Counted from the stretch's first letter, positions 8,405 through 17,594 are shown. The stretch: 64,000 nt of DNA from Roseobacter denitrificans OCh 114 (GCF_000014045.1 NC_008209.1:1387001-1451000), one strand, 5' to 3'. Notes: generated by a model not told the origin, from the letters alone. A program made the numbers and translations.

Positions 8405-9580
8405 ATGTCACAAGCCAACAAATACGAGCAGCAGATGCTGGATTTGATAAATGCAGACCGTGCAAAAGTCGGCCTCGATCCTTTAGTATTCAACTCAGAC
8501 CTCAATGAAGCCGGTGAAGACCACAGCGCATGGATGCTGGACAACGATCGCTTCAGTCACACTGGTGCTGACGGATCCAATTCGCGCGAGCGTATCGAGG
8601 CTTCAGGCTATGAATTGGAAGGAAACTGGAAAACCGGCGAAAACATAGCCTGGGTCAACGAAGCCGGTGACAATGGCTTGTCAGACGAAGTTGCCCGGCT
8701 GCACACCAACCTGATGAACAGCCCCGAACATCGTGCAAACCTGTTGAACCCGGACTTCAAGGAAATCGGGATTGGTATCGAAGCCGGTGATTTTGTTGAC
8801 GATGGGCAGACGCTTGATGCGGTATTTGTCACCCAGAACTTTGGTACAACGAGCGCAAATACCGTCGTACTTCCCGATGCAGATACGGACGCTCCGAGCG
8901 TGGTGGAACCAACACCTGCCGTGGTTGAAGACACAGCACCTGCAGAACCGGAAGTGACGGAATCAGAAATCACTGCCGGAACCGGCTTTGATATCGAACA
9001 GTTCATGGCTTCGCGAGGTTTCAGTATAATTCAAGAGACAACCGAAGACGTTGAAGAAACGAGCACGGGCAGCTCAAACACTCAAACCACCAGAAGCAGT
9101 GTCGAAGTCACGTCAGTTGCCAGCGGCACGGATGGTCCGTCGGTGGATGTGCAAGGCGAAGGGAATTTCAGTGGTCAGGGATCAGCAACAGTTGATGATG
9201 TAACTGCAGAAGACGCGGGTTCGGCAGCCATCGCCATCCCCAGTACACAAGCTCCCATCGTTTCCAGAGTCCGCGATGAAGGGACGGGCGTGTGCGACGA
9301 TGCAGGAGCTATGGAACTCGGCTCCGATGACTTCGTCTTTGAGTTTGGCCCCAACGTGCGAACGGAATCCGGGTCAACGATCAGCAGCGCCAGTATCAGA
9401 TCGCTCGCCAGTTCAGAGAATGGCCCAACCGTCGAGGTTCTGGCCATGGAGGGAGACACTGATCTATTCGGAGCCGCCAGCAGCAATGGCGAAACGCAAA
9501 ACATCGCGTTGAGTATGTCAGCTTCTTCCGATTTGGCATCGTTCAGCGGCCCCGAATTCTTCGATGAGTACATATTCTAA
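8405..9580 (+). CDS. CAP/SCP (YkwD-like) domain protein
   Basis: A 391-residue protein whose ATG at 8405 follows AAAGGAGAA. The CAP domain spans about residues 5-150: NADRAKVGLDPL, the His-containing EDHSAWM and FSHTG, and NLMNSPEHRANLLNP followed by EIGIGI. The remaining 240 residues are low-complexity, rich in Ser, Thr, Asp, Glu and Val, and end with an acidic/hydrophobic tail (EFFDEYIF). There is no Sec or Tat signal. CAP proteins are normally extracellular, and such a C-terminus is typical of type I secretion substrates, so export by that route is inferred. No RTX nonapeptides and no adjacent secretion genes were seen. Confidence 0.78.
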   Translation: MSQANKYEQQMLDLINADRAKVGLDPLVFNSDLNEAGEDHSAWMLDNDRFSHTGADGSNSRERIEASGYELEGNWKTGENIAWVNEAGDNGLSDEVARLHTNLMNSPEHRANLLNPDFKEIGIGIEAGDFVDDGQTLDAVFVTQNFGTTSANTVVLPDADTDAPSVVEPTPAVVEDTAPAEPEVTESEITAGTGFDIEQFMASRGFSIIQETTEDVEETSTGSSNTQTTRSSVEVTSVASGTDGPSVDVQGEGNFSGQGSATVDDVTAEDAGSAAIAIPSTQAPIVSRVRDEGTGVCDDAGAMELGSDDFVFEFGPNVRTESGSTISSASIRSLASSENGPTVEVLAMEGDTDLFGAASSNGETQNIALSMSASSDLASFSGPEFFDEYIF

Positions 9581-9588
9581 ACGCAGTG

Positions 9589-9611
9589 AGAGGGGTCTCT
9601 ACGACCCCTCT
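9589..9611 (+). terminator. Hairpin after the CAP-domain gene
   Basis: Perfect 9-bp arms AGAGGGGTC (9589-9597) and GACCCCTCT (9603-9611) with a 5-nt loop, 8 bp after the stop. No T-run follows, so it may act as a 3'-end stabiliser or a weak terminator. Confidence 0.55.
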
Positions 9612-9814
9612 GGTCACTATATCAATCGCCCCGGTTTTTCCGGAGACTATTGAGTTCGTATTTCAAGCCGCGATTTTATCTGCATTCAGGCTCGCTAAAC
9701 CCGTCAAACTTACCCATGGCAGCACCTGCCAGAACGCAAGGCAATGCGCTTGCCAGTGCTTGTGTACAAATAAATTTAGTAATACGACTGCCGCATCATT
9801 TTCGAGGTGGAAGT

Positions 9815-10939
9815 ATGCAAAAAACTGTCGTCAACAGCTGGAACGAATGGGACCCGCTCAAGCATGTGATTGTGGGCCGTGCCGATGACTGCCATATCCC
9901 CCCTGAAGAGCCTGCTCTTGACGCGAAAGTGCCGGAGGACAGCGACATGCGCGGCCAGTGGGGGCGCAGGCCACAAGAAACAATTGATCGCGCAAACGAA
10001 CTTTTGGATAATTTCGCATCCATTCTCGAATCCCGTGGTATTCGGGTCGACCGTCCCACACCCATTGATCATTCCAAGCCCGCGATGACCCCTGATTTTC
10101 GAACAGAAAGCCAGTTCGGGTGCATGCCGCCGCGTGATGTTCTCCTGACAGTCGGCTCGGAAATGCTCGAAGCAACAATGTCCTATCGTTGTCGCTGGTT
10201 TGAATATCTGAACTATCGACCGCTCATGCAGCAGTACTTCGAGCATGATCCCAACTTCCGCCATGAGAGTGCGCCCAAACCCCGTTTGACGGATGCAGAC
10301 TACCATCCCGATTACCTGAGCGACAAAATCGGTGTCGAAAAGCGCCTGAAATGGACCGCTGAAAAGTTCTTTGTGACCACCGAAGAAGAGCCGCTTTTTG
10401 ATGCCGCCGATGTTCTGCGTTTCGGTCGCGATCTCGTGGTGCAGCATGGGTTTACCACCAACCTGAAAGGTATTGAATGGCTGCGTCGGCACTTCCCCGA
10501 CCATCGCGTTCACACCGTCAATTTTCCGGGCGATCCCTATCCGATACATATCGATGCGACGTTCACACCGTTGCGCCCCGGTCTGATCCTCAACAATCCG
10601 CAGCGCCGCTTGCCCGAGGAACAGCGCAAGATGTACCGGGACAATGACTGGGAAATCGTGGATGCGGCACAGCCCGCCCATAACACGCCACCGCCACTGT
10701 GCTATTCGTCCACATGGCTTTCGATGAACGTGCTCGTGCTTGATCCCAAGACAGTCTGTGTGGAAAAATCGGAAGTTTACCAAGCTGAACAGATGGACAA
10801 GCTTGGCATGGAGGTCGTGGAGGTGGAGTTGCGTGACGCCTATGCTTTTGGCGGCGGCTTGCATTGCTGCACGGCGGATGTGTTCCGAGAGGGTACATGT
10901 GAAGATTATTTCCCGAATATGGACCAATCGTCGGTTTGA
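9815..10939 (+). CDS. Glycine amidinotransferase (AGAT)-family enzyme
   Basis: A 374-residue amidinotransferase that moves the amidino group of arginine to an amine acceptor, via a covalent amidino-cysteine in the known family members. The catalytic triad aligns with human AGAT: Asp196 in FDAAD, His245 in IHIDATF, and Cys351 in GGGLHCCTADV. The family signatures NSWNEWDPLKHVIVGRA at the N-terminus and GIEWLRRHFPDHRVH are also present. The start at 9815 matches the family N-terminus and follows GAGGTGG. Relatives include arginine:glycine, arginine:lysine and inosamine-phosphate amidinotransferases. No methyltransferase or antibiotic gene is adjacent, so the acceptor is unresolved; guanidinoacetate formation is the default guess. 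Confidence 0.88.
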   Translation: MQKTVVNSWNEWDPLKHVIVGRADDCHIPPEEPALDAKVPEDSDMRGQWGRRPQETIDRANELLDNFASILESRGIRVDRPTPIDHSKPAMTPDFRTESQFGCMPPRDVLLTVGSEMLEATMSYRCRWFEYLNYRPLMQQYFEHDPNFRHESAPKPRLTDADYHPDYLSDKIGVEKRLKWTAEKFFVTTEEEPLFDAADVLRFGRDLVVQHGFTTNLKGIEWLRRHFPDHRVHTVNFPGDPYPIHIDATFTPLRPGLILNNPQRRLPEEQRKMYRDNDWEIVDAAQPAHNTPPPLCYSSTWLSMNVLVLDPKTVCVEKSEVYQAEQMDKLGMEVVEVELRDAYAFGGGLHCCTADVFREGTCEDYFPNMDQSSV

Positions 10940-11081
10940 ATGACGCCTCCGCTTGGCCCTGCGCCGGTTTCGCGGAAGGTAGGTTCGGTATGTATTCAGG
11001 GCCGCCGTCGCCAACGGTCGGCTGGCATGAGCGACATGTCGTGCGGGGTAGCGGCCTTGACCGCGAGGAGGCGGCCCGATG

Positions 11082-11105
11082 GTGCCCGCAGGCTGCCACG
11101 GGCAC
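11082..11105. terminator. Hairpin between convergent genes
   Basis: Arms GTGCCCG (11082-11088) and CGGGCAC (11099-11105) lie in the 177-bp gap between the convergent amidinotransferase and matB genes. Without a T-run on either strand this is only a possible terminator. Confidence 0.35.
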
Positions 11106-11116
11106 ATTCGGCATCT

Positions 11117-12634
11117 TCAAGCGGGCGCGAACAGATCCTGGAATTGCGCGCGCAGCGCCTTCTTTTGCACCTTGCCCATCGTGTTGCGTGGCAGTTCCGG
11201 CAGTACGATCAGTTTTTGAGGGTGCTTGAAGCGCGCCAGTGATGCGCTGATATTTTGCTTGATGGCATCAAGGTCGGGTTCTGCACCGGGCTCAGCCACG
11301 AGAATGCCCACGACAGTCTCGCCAAAATCGGGATGCGGAACACCGATGACAGCGCTTTCCAGAACGCCTGCTTCGCGATCGAGCAAAAGCTCGATTTCTT
11401 TGGGATAGATGTTGTAGCCGCCGGAGATGATCAGATCCTTGTTGCGCCCGACGATGTGCAAATAGCCATCCTGATCAATCTGCCCGAGGTCGCCGGTGAT
11501 GAAAAAACCGTTCTCCCGCAACTCTTCGGCGGTTTTTTCCGGCATCTGCCAATAGCCCTTGAATACGTTGGGCCCGCGCACCTCGATCTGCCCGATCTCG
11601 CCCTGCGGCAGCGTGGCACCGGTTTTGCTATCGGTGATCTTGAGTTCGACGCCCGGAAGGGGAAAGCCTACGGTCCCCGCCCGGCGTTCGCCGGCGTATG
11701 GGTTGGAGGTATTCATATTCGTCTCGGTCATGCCGTAGCGTTCGAGAATGCGGTGGCCGGTGCGTTTTTCAAACTGTACATGGGTCTCTGCGAGCAGCGG
11801 CGCACTGCCAGATATGAACAGCCGCATGTTTTGCGCCACGTTCTTGGTGAACCGAGGGTCCTCCAGCAGGCGGGTGTAAAAGGTCGGAACGCCCATCATG
11901 ACTGTGGCCGTCGGCATCCGATCAAGGACGACGTCGAGATCGAATTTCGGCATGAAGACCATTTTGCAGCCCGCAAACAGCGATATGTTTGTCGCCACAA
12001 AAAGCCCATGAGTGTGAAAAATTGGCAGCGCATGCAGCAGAACGTCTTTTGAGGTAAACGCCCATTCAGAGGTCAACACCTTGCTGTTGGAAAGCAGGTT
12101 GCCTTGGGTGAGCATCGCCCCCTTGGACCGCCCCGTTGTGCCGGAAGTATAGAGAAATGCGGCCAGATCGTCTTCTGATCGCGCGACTGTTTCAAAGGTG
12201 GTGGGCATGCCCTCGGCCCTTGATGCAAAACTGCCGCTGCCATCACTGTTCATCGTTTCAAGCACAGCACCGGTTGTTTGCGCAATGGGCGTCAGGGCGT
12301 CGTATCTACGGCCATCGCACAGGATGACCCGCGCGCCGCTGTTTTGCACAAAATACGATACCTCATCTGCCGTATAGGCCGTGTTCAAGGGCAGAAACAC
12401 GATCCCGGCTTGGACGCATGCGGCGTAGATGGCCAGCGCCTGGGGGGATTTTGCAATCTGAACTGCAATCCGCTCCCCCGGCTGAACCCCGAGGTGCGTC
12501 AATACATGCGCATATTGCGCGGCCAACTCAAGATACGCCTTGTGGTTGATCGTTGCACCATCCACCAATTCCAGAAAAGGGGTCTCCTTTCCCTGATGAC
12601 GCCCGAAAAATGTATCATAGAGAGGGTTTGCCAT
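11117..12634 (-). CDS. matB: Malonyl-CoA synthetase
   Basis: A 505-residue acyl-adenylate-forming ligase that makes malonyl-CoA from malonate, CoA and ATP. The AMP-binding P-loop motif is LYTSGTTGRSKGAM (about residue 165). The hinge region YLHIVGRNKDLIISGGYNIYP (about 385-405) and the C-terminal lysine motif NTMGKVQKK (about 490) are present. Two bases separate it from the upstream decarboxylase gene, giving the matAB arrangement. The specificity call rests on this pairing with malonyl-CoA decarboxylase and on the overall MatB likeness. Acetyl-CoA is the end product of the pair, in the cytoplasm. Confidence 0.92.
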   Translation of the reverse strand: MANPLYDTFFGRHQGKETPFLELVDGATINHKAYLELAAQYAHVLTHLGVQPGERIAVQIAKSPQALAIYAACVQAGIVFLPLNTAYTADEVSYFVQNSGARVILCDGRRYDALTPIAQTTGAVLETMNSDGSGSFASRAEGMPTTFETVARSEDDLAAFLYTSGTTGRSKGAMLTQGNLLSNSKVLTSEWAFTSKDVLLHALPIFHTHGLFVATNISLFAGCKMVFMPKFDLDVVLDRMPTATVMMGVPTFYTRLLEDPRFTKNVAQNMRLFISGSAPLLAETHVQFEKRTGHRILERYGMTETNMNTSNPYAGERRAGTVGFPLPGVELKITDSKTGATLPQGEIGQIEVRGPNVFKGYWQMPEKTAEELRENGFFITGDLGQIDQDGYLHIVGRNKDLIISGGYNIYPKEIELLLDREAGVLESAVIGVPHPDFGETVVGILVAEPGAEPDLDAIKQNISASLARFKHPQKLIVLPELPRNTMGKVQKKALRAQFQDLFAPA

Positions 12635-12636
12635 GT

Positions 12637-13881
12637 TCAGGTTCCTAAACTTGTGGTCACTGATCCGCTGAGTGCTTTGACGGTTGTGGAGGCGACGACG
12701 ATCTTGTCACCGACGAATTTCTCGTGGTTTTGCGAGATTTGAGAGAGGTCGTAAAGATAGTTGACCATCGCGCCGTTGGATTGTTTGCGCCCGTTCGGTG
12801 AAACATCTGCCTCCGCGTGAACTGCATGGACCAAAGCGCCATTGCCAAGGTGGAAGCGTGCGACCGGGTCAAAGGGCATGCCGTCTGATCGCTTGGCTTC
12901 CAGCAGATAGTGCGCTGCGAGGGCCTGCGTGTCGGCGTCTTTGAGCGCGTCGATATCGGCATCCTGAAGCCATCTGTTCAATCCGGGGATCGGGGACAGC
13001 GTAACGAAGGTCGTAAGCCCCGGCAAATCCTTGGCCAGATCAGCGACAACTTGTTTGATCAGTGAGTTGCCGAATGAAATACCCGCCAGCCCCGACTGGC
13101 AGTTCGAGATGGAATAGAAGACGGCCGTGTCTGCGTCCTGCGCCGTGATCACATCCCGTTCATCGGCCAGCAAATCCTGCACTGAACTGGGCACACCCTC
13201 GGTCAATGCGACCTCGACAAAAATTAACGGCTCATCCGCCATTGAGGGGTGAAAGAAACCAAAGCAGCGTCTGTCGCTCGGTTGCAGCCTGCGCCGCAGT
13301 TCATCCCAGCTGTCAATTTCATGCACGGCTTCATAGGCGATGATCTGTTCAAGGATATTCGCCGGGCTGGACCAGTCAATCGGGCGCAAAACGAGAAAGC
13401 CGCGATTGAACCATGACGAAAACAGATGTTTGAAATCCACATCAACGGGTTCGAGATCGGGGTGGTCTTTCATCATCCGCAACAGGTCTTTGCGCATCTG
13501 CACCAACTGTCCCGTCGCCCCCGGCACCTGATTCAGACGTCGCGCCAATTCCTGACGCCGAGGTTCGCAAGCTGCGGCAAAGGCACGATATGTGTCTTTG
13601 CCCGGGTTGTTCTTATAGGCTTCCAGCGTGTGTGTGACCGCGTCCGGGTCAATCTCAAGATCATGCGCCATGAAGCCAAAAAGGGCGGTTTTTTCTGCCT
13701 CAGTCATTGCGGCGTAGCGATCCAGCAGGTTGCGCGCCAGCGTGACACCTGAAACTTCGCCGTGGCTGCTCAGCAGCGCTTCGCAGAGTTCGCAGGTTGT
13801 CCGGCTGTCCACCTCATCCGAGAGAGCCTGCTGGTATCGCCGCTCAAAAAGGGTCGAGATCAATCCGCCGAAATAGCTCAT
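12637..13881 (-). CDS. matA: Malonyl-CoA decarboxylase
   Basis: A 414-residue malonyl-CoA decarboxylase that converts malonyl-CoA to acetyl-CoA and CO2. The N-terminal helical region is followed by the catalytic GNAT-like part with the family motifs FYSISNCQSGLAGISFGN (about residues 250-270) and RFHLGNGALVHAVH near the C-terminus. There is no mitochondrial-type targeting extension. The start overlaps the end of the TRAP large-permease gene by 4 nt (ATGA), showing translational coupling. Confidence 0.93.
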   Translation of the reverse strand: MSYFGGLISTLFERRYQQALSDEVDSRTTCELCEALLSSHGEVSGVTLARNLLDRYAAMTEAEKTALFGFMAHDLEIDPDAVTHTLEAYKNNPGKDTYRAFAAACEPRRQELARRLNQVPGATGQLVQMRKDLLRMMKDHPDLEPVDVDFKHLFSSWFNRGFLVLRPIDWSSPANILEQIIAYEAVHEIDSWDELRRRLQPSDRRCFGFFHPSMADEPLIFVEVALTEGVPSSVQDLLADERDVITAQDADTAVFYSISNCQSGLAGISFGNSLIKQVVADLAKDLPGLTTFVTLSPIPGLNRWLQDADIDALKDADTQALAAHYLLEAKRSDGMPFDPVARFHLGNGALVHAVHAEADVSPNGRKQSNGAMVNYLYDLSQISQNHEKFVGDKIVVASTTVKALSGSVTTSLGT

Positions 13882-15194
13882 ACGGCCTCACCCATGATCA
13901 CATCAGGCAGCCATGTCGCGATGCCCGGAAAGAAGCACAGCAGAATGATCGCAATGACCATGCAGGCCACGAAGGGCAGGGACCCCTTGAGGATCGTCTT
14001 GAGCGAAATATCCGGCGCGATGCCGTTGATCACATAGAGGTTCAGACCCACGGGCGGCGATATCAATCCGATCTCCATATTGATGGTCAGAACCACCGCA
14101 AACCAGATGGGATCAAAACCAGCCGTGGTAATGATTGGAAGCAGGATCGGTGCGGCCATCAGGATCACCGCCACCGGCGGCAGGAAGAACCCGGCCACCA
14201 GCAGGAACAGCATCACAAAACCCATGAGAACCCAGCGGTTTACATCCAGTGTCCCGATCCATTCCGCGATGGCTTGCGTGATGAAGAGGCTTGAAAGCAT
14301 GTAGGAAAAGACACCGGCGGCTGCGATGATGAACATGATCATCACGCTTTCCTTGGTACTGTCGCGCAGCACCACCCACAGGTCTTTGGGGTTCCACAGT
14401 TTGTAAATGATGATCGCGATCAACAGACAGAGCAATGCACCGACGGCGGCCGTCTCGGACGGTGTCGCGATGCCGCCATACATGGCATAGAGAACGCCCA
14501 CGATGATGGCGAGGAACGGCAGGACGCGCGGCAGGATTTCAAACTTTTCCTTCCAACTGTAGACGCGCGACGCCAGCAGCATCTGGTCGCCGCTTTTCCA
14601 TGTGGAATACAGCGACCACGCCATGAAAAGGCCCACTAGCAAAAGCCCCGGGATCACGCCGGCCAGAAACAAACGACCAATCGAGGTTTCGGTCGCGATG
14701 CCGTAGACAATCATCGTGACTGACGGCGGGATTAGAATACCGAGTGTTCCCCCGGCCGCGATGGACCCCGCCGCGACCCCGTCGGGATAGCCGCGTTTGC
14801 GCATCTCGGGGATGCCCATCTTGCCGATGGCAGCACAGGTCGCAGGGCTTGATCCCGACATGGCCGAAAAGAGCGCGCAGGCCCCGAGGTTGGAAATCAC
14901 CAGCCCGCCCGGCACGCGGGTCAGCCAGCGTTCAAGCGCCTCATAAAGGTCAGCCCCCGCCCGCGTCGATGCGATGGAAGAGCCCATGATGATGAACATC
15001 GGGATCGCCAGCAGGGCAAAATTGTCAAGCTTGCCAAACAGAATTTCAGGGATCAGTTCAAGCGAGCGCAGCCCATCGAAGATCAGCAAGAAGCCGGTGG
15101 ATACAATCAGCAGCCCAAGGGCCACCGACACCCCGGAAAACAGCACGAGAATAGTGGCGAGTGCGACAATGCCGCCGAGCAGGATCGGGTCCAT
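13878..15194 (-). CDS. matM: TRAP transporter large permease (DctM type), malonate
   Basis: A 438-residue DctM-family protein with about 12 membrane segments and the family motifs PMFIIMGSSIAS, SGSSPATCAAIG and GILIPPSVTMIVYG. It forms the sodium-coupled translocation channel of a TRAP transporter. It is co-transcribed with the small permease and binding protein and with matAB, so malonate is the likely substrate. The ATG abuts the small-permease stop (positions 15192-15196). Confidence 0.9.
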   Translation of the reverse strand: MDPILLGGIVALATILVLFSGVSVALGLLIVSTGFLLIFDGLRSLELIPEILFGKLDNFALLAIPMFIIMGSSIASTRAGADLYEALERWLTRVPGGLVISNLGACALFSAMSGSSPATCAAIGKMGIPEMRKRGYPDGVAAGSIAAGGTLGILIPPSVTMIVYGIATETSIGRLFLAGVIPGLLLVGLFMAWSLYSTWKSGDQMLLASRVYSWKEKFEILPRVLPFLAIIVGVLYAMYGGIATPSETAAVGALLCLLIAIIIYKLWNPKDLWVVLRDSTKESVMIMFIIAAAGVFSYMLSSLFITQAIAEWIGTLDVNRWVLMGFVMLFLLVAGFFLPPVAVILMAAPILLPIITTAGFDPIWFAVVLTINMEIGLISPPVGLNLYVINGIAPDISLKTILKGSLPFVACMVIAIILLCFFPGIATWLPDVIMGEAV

Positions 15195-15742
15195 TATTCG
15201 TCCTCCAGTCCAAAGGGGGTGTCGATTTTCAGCAGCACTGCGACCAGATCAGCGATCAGTTGCAGCAGGAACAGGCCAAACCCGACAGGGATCGCGAGAT
15301 AGGGAATCCAGAGCCTGACCGCCCAGATGGTGTCGGATTTCCAGTTGCGCTCGTAGGCGAGATGCCAATGCTCAAATCCGTAGAACAGAACGATTGCGAC
15401 CATCACAATCGAAAGTGTCATCGTGAGGATATACATGTAGTAACGCGCACCCGGTGACAGCGCGAGTGGGATCAGGTCGACATTCACATGTCCGCGCAGT
15501 TGCTGCACGTAGGGCAGCCCGACCAATGTGGCACCGATCGCAAGATAAATGACGGCTTCGGTTTGCCAGACCGTCGATTGGTTCAACACGAAACGCACGA
15601 AAATCATCTGGCAGGTGATGGCGACCGCCGCAACGATCATGGCCGCCGAGCACCAACCGGCGAGGGTAGATAGGACCGCCACGCCGCGCAGAAAAGGGTT
15701 ATTGCCCGTACGCGCGGTGACGGCTGAGCTTTGACCAGCCAT
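15194..15742 (-). CDS. matQ: TRAP transporter small permease (DctQ type), malonate
   Basis: A 182-residue DctQ-family membrane protein with four predicted membrane segments and the DctQ-like stretch WQTEAVIYLAIGATLVGLPY. The frame is open upstream to 15796, but the ATG at 15742 gives the normal family length and follows an AAGGAAAA Shine-Dalgarno. It partners with the large permease encoded next. Confidence 0.88.
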   Translation of the reverse strand: MAGQSSAVTARTGNNPFLRGVAVLSTLAGWCSAAMIVAAVAITCQMIFVRFVLNQSTVWQTEAVIYLAIGATLVGLPYVQQLRGHVNVDLIPLALSPGARYYMYILTMTLSIVMVAIVLFYGFEHWHLAYERNWKSDTIWAVRLWIPYLAIPVGFGLFLLQLIADLVAVLLKIDTPFGLEDE

Positions 15743-15818
15743 GTCGATTTTCCTTTTAGAAGTAAGAGTTTCGGAGCATTGCGGCGACCGCTGCATTGCG
15801 CGGTCGCCCTATGCCGGG

Positions 15819-16808
15819 TTACTCGACGGCCAGCGCCATATCGAGCAAGGCCTGCCCGTCTGGCACATCCTCCACGAAGGCCTTGTAAGAGGTCTCTTGC
15901 GCCAGTGCGCGCCATTCTTCGAAGTCTTCCGCTGTCATCGCGGCGATTTCAACGCCGGCGTCTTCAAAGACCTTTACCGAGGCGGCATCCTGCTTTTTCG
16001 CTTCTTCCAGATAGAAGGCCTCGGCTTTTTCCGCAGCCGCCAGCAGGGCGTTTTGCTGTTCTTCCGACAGGCCTTCAAAGGTGGATTTGTTCATCAGAAG
16101 CGGCTGATACATGAACCACAATGCGAAATCCTCCGTCGCAGGCGTGTAGCAGGAGACCTGCTCGTAAATCCGATAGGACACGAAGGACGAGGAGGATGTG
16201 TTCGCGGCATTCAGAATACCGGTTTGCATGGCGTTGTAGATCTCTGAAGACGCCATGGATGTGATCGACGCATTCGCGCCCGCCAGCATCTGCTCGAAGG
16301 CCTTGCCCGCAGCACGTGTCTGCAAACCATCCACATCGGCAGGGCTGGTGATGCATTTGTCTTTGCCCACGAAACCACCGGCCAGATAGCCGTGGACCAG
16401 CACCATGACATCATCCTCTGCCATCTTTTCCTCAAGGGCGGCCATATAGGGCGATGCGCTCAAACGGGCGGCGTGGTCATGGTTTTTCACAAGGCCCGGC
16501 ATCAGCGTCAGGTTGAACGCTGGCTGCTGACCGCCTGCGTAGCTCAATGGCAGAACGGTCATGTCCAATTGCCCGCGCGTCAGGGGGCGGTATTGTTCGC
16601 GGGGTTTGAACAGCGATCTGGAAGGGAAAATCTTGATCTCCAGATCCACATCAGCCTCAGCGACACCATCGGCAACCATTTGCGCGACCTGATGGCGAAT
16701 GTCCTGGTTGGACCACTGGTGAGACAGGCGAAGCTCGGTCGCATGTGCCATCGCCCCGAGGCCCATTGCCGCCGCCACCGCGACTGTCGTTAGAAATTTC
16801 GTTTTCAT
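15819..16808 (-). CDS. matP: TRAP transporter substrate-binding protein (DctP type), malonate
   Basis: A 329-residue DctP-family periplasmic binding protein. The signal peptide MKTKFLTTVAVAAAMGLGAM ends at AHA (about residue 23). The family Arg and its surroundings are in LQTRAAGKAFEQMLAGANA. The ATG at 16808 follows GGGAGGAAACC, so the longer frame to 16874 is not used. It is the first gene of the operon, divergent from the GntR regulator. Substrate assignment to malonate rests on the operon. Confidence 0.88.
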   Translation of the reverse strand: MKTKFLTTVAVAAAMGLGAMAHATELRLSHQWSNQDIRHQVAQMVADGVAEADVDLEIKIFPSRSLFKPREQYRPLTRGQLDMTVLPLSYAGGQQPAFNLTLMPGLVKNHDHAARLSASPYMAALEEKMAEDDVMVLVHGYLAGGFVGKDKCITSPADVDGLQTRAAGKAFEQMLAGANASITSMASSEIYNAMQTGILNAANTSSSSFVSYRIYEQVSCYTPATEDFALWFMYQPLLMNKSTFEGLSEEQQNALLAAAEKAEAFYLEEAKKQDAASVKVFEDAGVEIAAMTAEDFEEWRALAQETSYKAFVEDVPDGQALLDMALAVE

Positions 16809-16885
16809 GGTTTCCTCCCAAAGGTGAGCCGACTCCCTAGGGTCGGCAGTAATCCACCATTGCTCATTTGGCATTCCCAGTCAAC

Positions 16886-16901
16886 ATTCTTGTATACAAT
16901 A
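16886..16901. promoter_or_regulatory. Probable MatR operator
   Basis: The perfect palindrome TTGTATACAA (16890-16899) sits in the TRAP/matR divergent gap, within ATTCTTGTATACAATA. The operator described for Rhizobium MatR, as I recall it, is TCTTGTATACACGA. The shared core TCTTGTATACA makes this the likely GntR-family binding site for both promoters. Confidence 0.75.
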
Positions 16902-16946
16902 TAATAAATATTGCGTTTTGTGACGTATTTATAGTATCCGTTTCCT

Positions 16947-17594
16947 ATGGAGCTGAAGCGCGCAGAACAGATTGCAGACTCCCTTGAACAACTCGTTTTC
17001 CAAGGGAAATACAAAGACGGTCAACGGCTTGACGAGATCAAGCTCGCGGCGCGTTTCAATGTATCCCGCACCCCGATCCGCGAAGCGCTGCAGCGGCTGG
17101 TCATGTCCGGCATGGCCGAACAAATACCGCGCAAAGGCGTTTTCGTGCGCCAGCCCGGCCCTGTGGAATTGCTGGAAATGTTTGAAACCATGGCCGAACT
17201 TGAGGCGGCCTGTGGTCGGTTTGCTGCGGTGCGAATGACGGATGAGGGATTGGAGCGACTTGCAGATGCGAACGTCCGGTGCAAGGCAGCGGTCGAAAAG
17301 AAAGACGCCGCCGGATATTATCAGGAGAACGAGGCGTTTCATCGGGAAATCTATCACGGGGCCACGAATGCCTACCTGCGAAACGAAGCCTTGCGGCTGC
17401 AGAACCGGCTCAAGCCTTATCGCCGGGTGCAGTTGCGCTTCAGGGGGCGCATGGCCCAGTCGCTCGCCGAACATGAAGAGATCATCGAGGCGCTTCGGTC
17501 CGGAGAGGCTGAGCTTGCCGCAACACTGCTGCGCGCCCACGTCACGGTTCAAGGTGAGAAATTCCAGCAACTGATGGCGGGACTGAAGAACTAG
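16947..17594 (+). CDS. matR: GntR/FadR-family regulator of malonate operon
   Basis: A 215-residue GntR regulator of the FadR (FCD) subfamily. The winged helix-turn-helix spans about residues 5-70 (FNVSRTPIREALQRLVMSG). The helical FCD effector domain follows, with metal-ligand residues of the Asp/His type in NEAFHREIYHGA and a C-terminal His in LRAHVTV. It is divergently transcribed from the mat operon, with a palindromic operator between. Malonate is the expected effector by analogy to characterised MatR proteins. Confidence 0.87.
   Translation: MELKRAEQIADSLEQLVFQGKYKDGQRLDEIKLAARFNVSRTPIREALQRLVMSGMAEQIPRKGVFVRQPGPVELLEMFETMAELEAACGRFAAVRMTDEGLERLADANVRCKAAVEKKDAAGYYQENEAFHREIYHGATNAYLRNEALRLQNRLKPYRRVQLRFRGRMAQSLAEHEEIIEALRSGEAELAATLLRAHVTVQGEKFQQLMAGLKN

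Noticed and set aside
3908..9600. Prophage or integrative element with integrase
   Set aside because: No integrase, structural phage gene or repeated tRNA 3' end was found.
9776..11107. A 443-codon minus-strand open frame opposite the amidinotransferase gene
   Set aside because: The plus strand carries an intact catalytic triad and family signatures; the reverse frame shows none.
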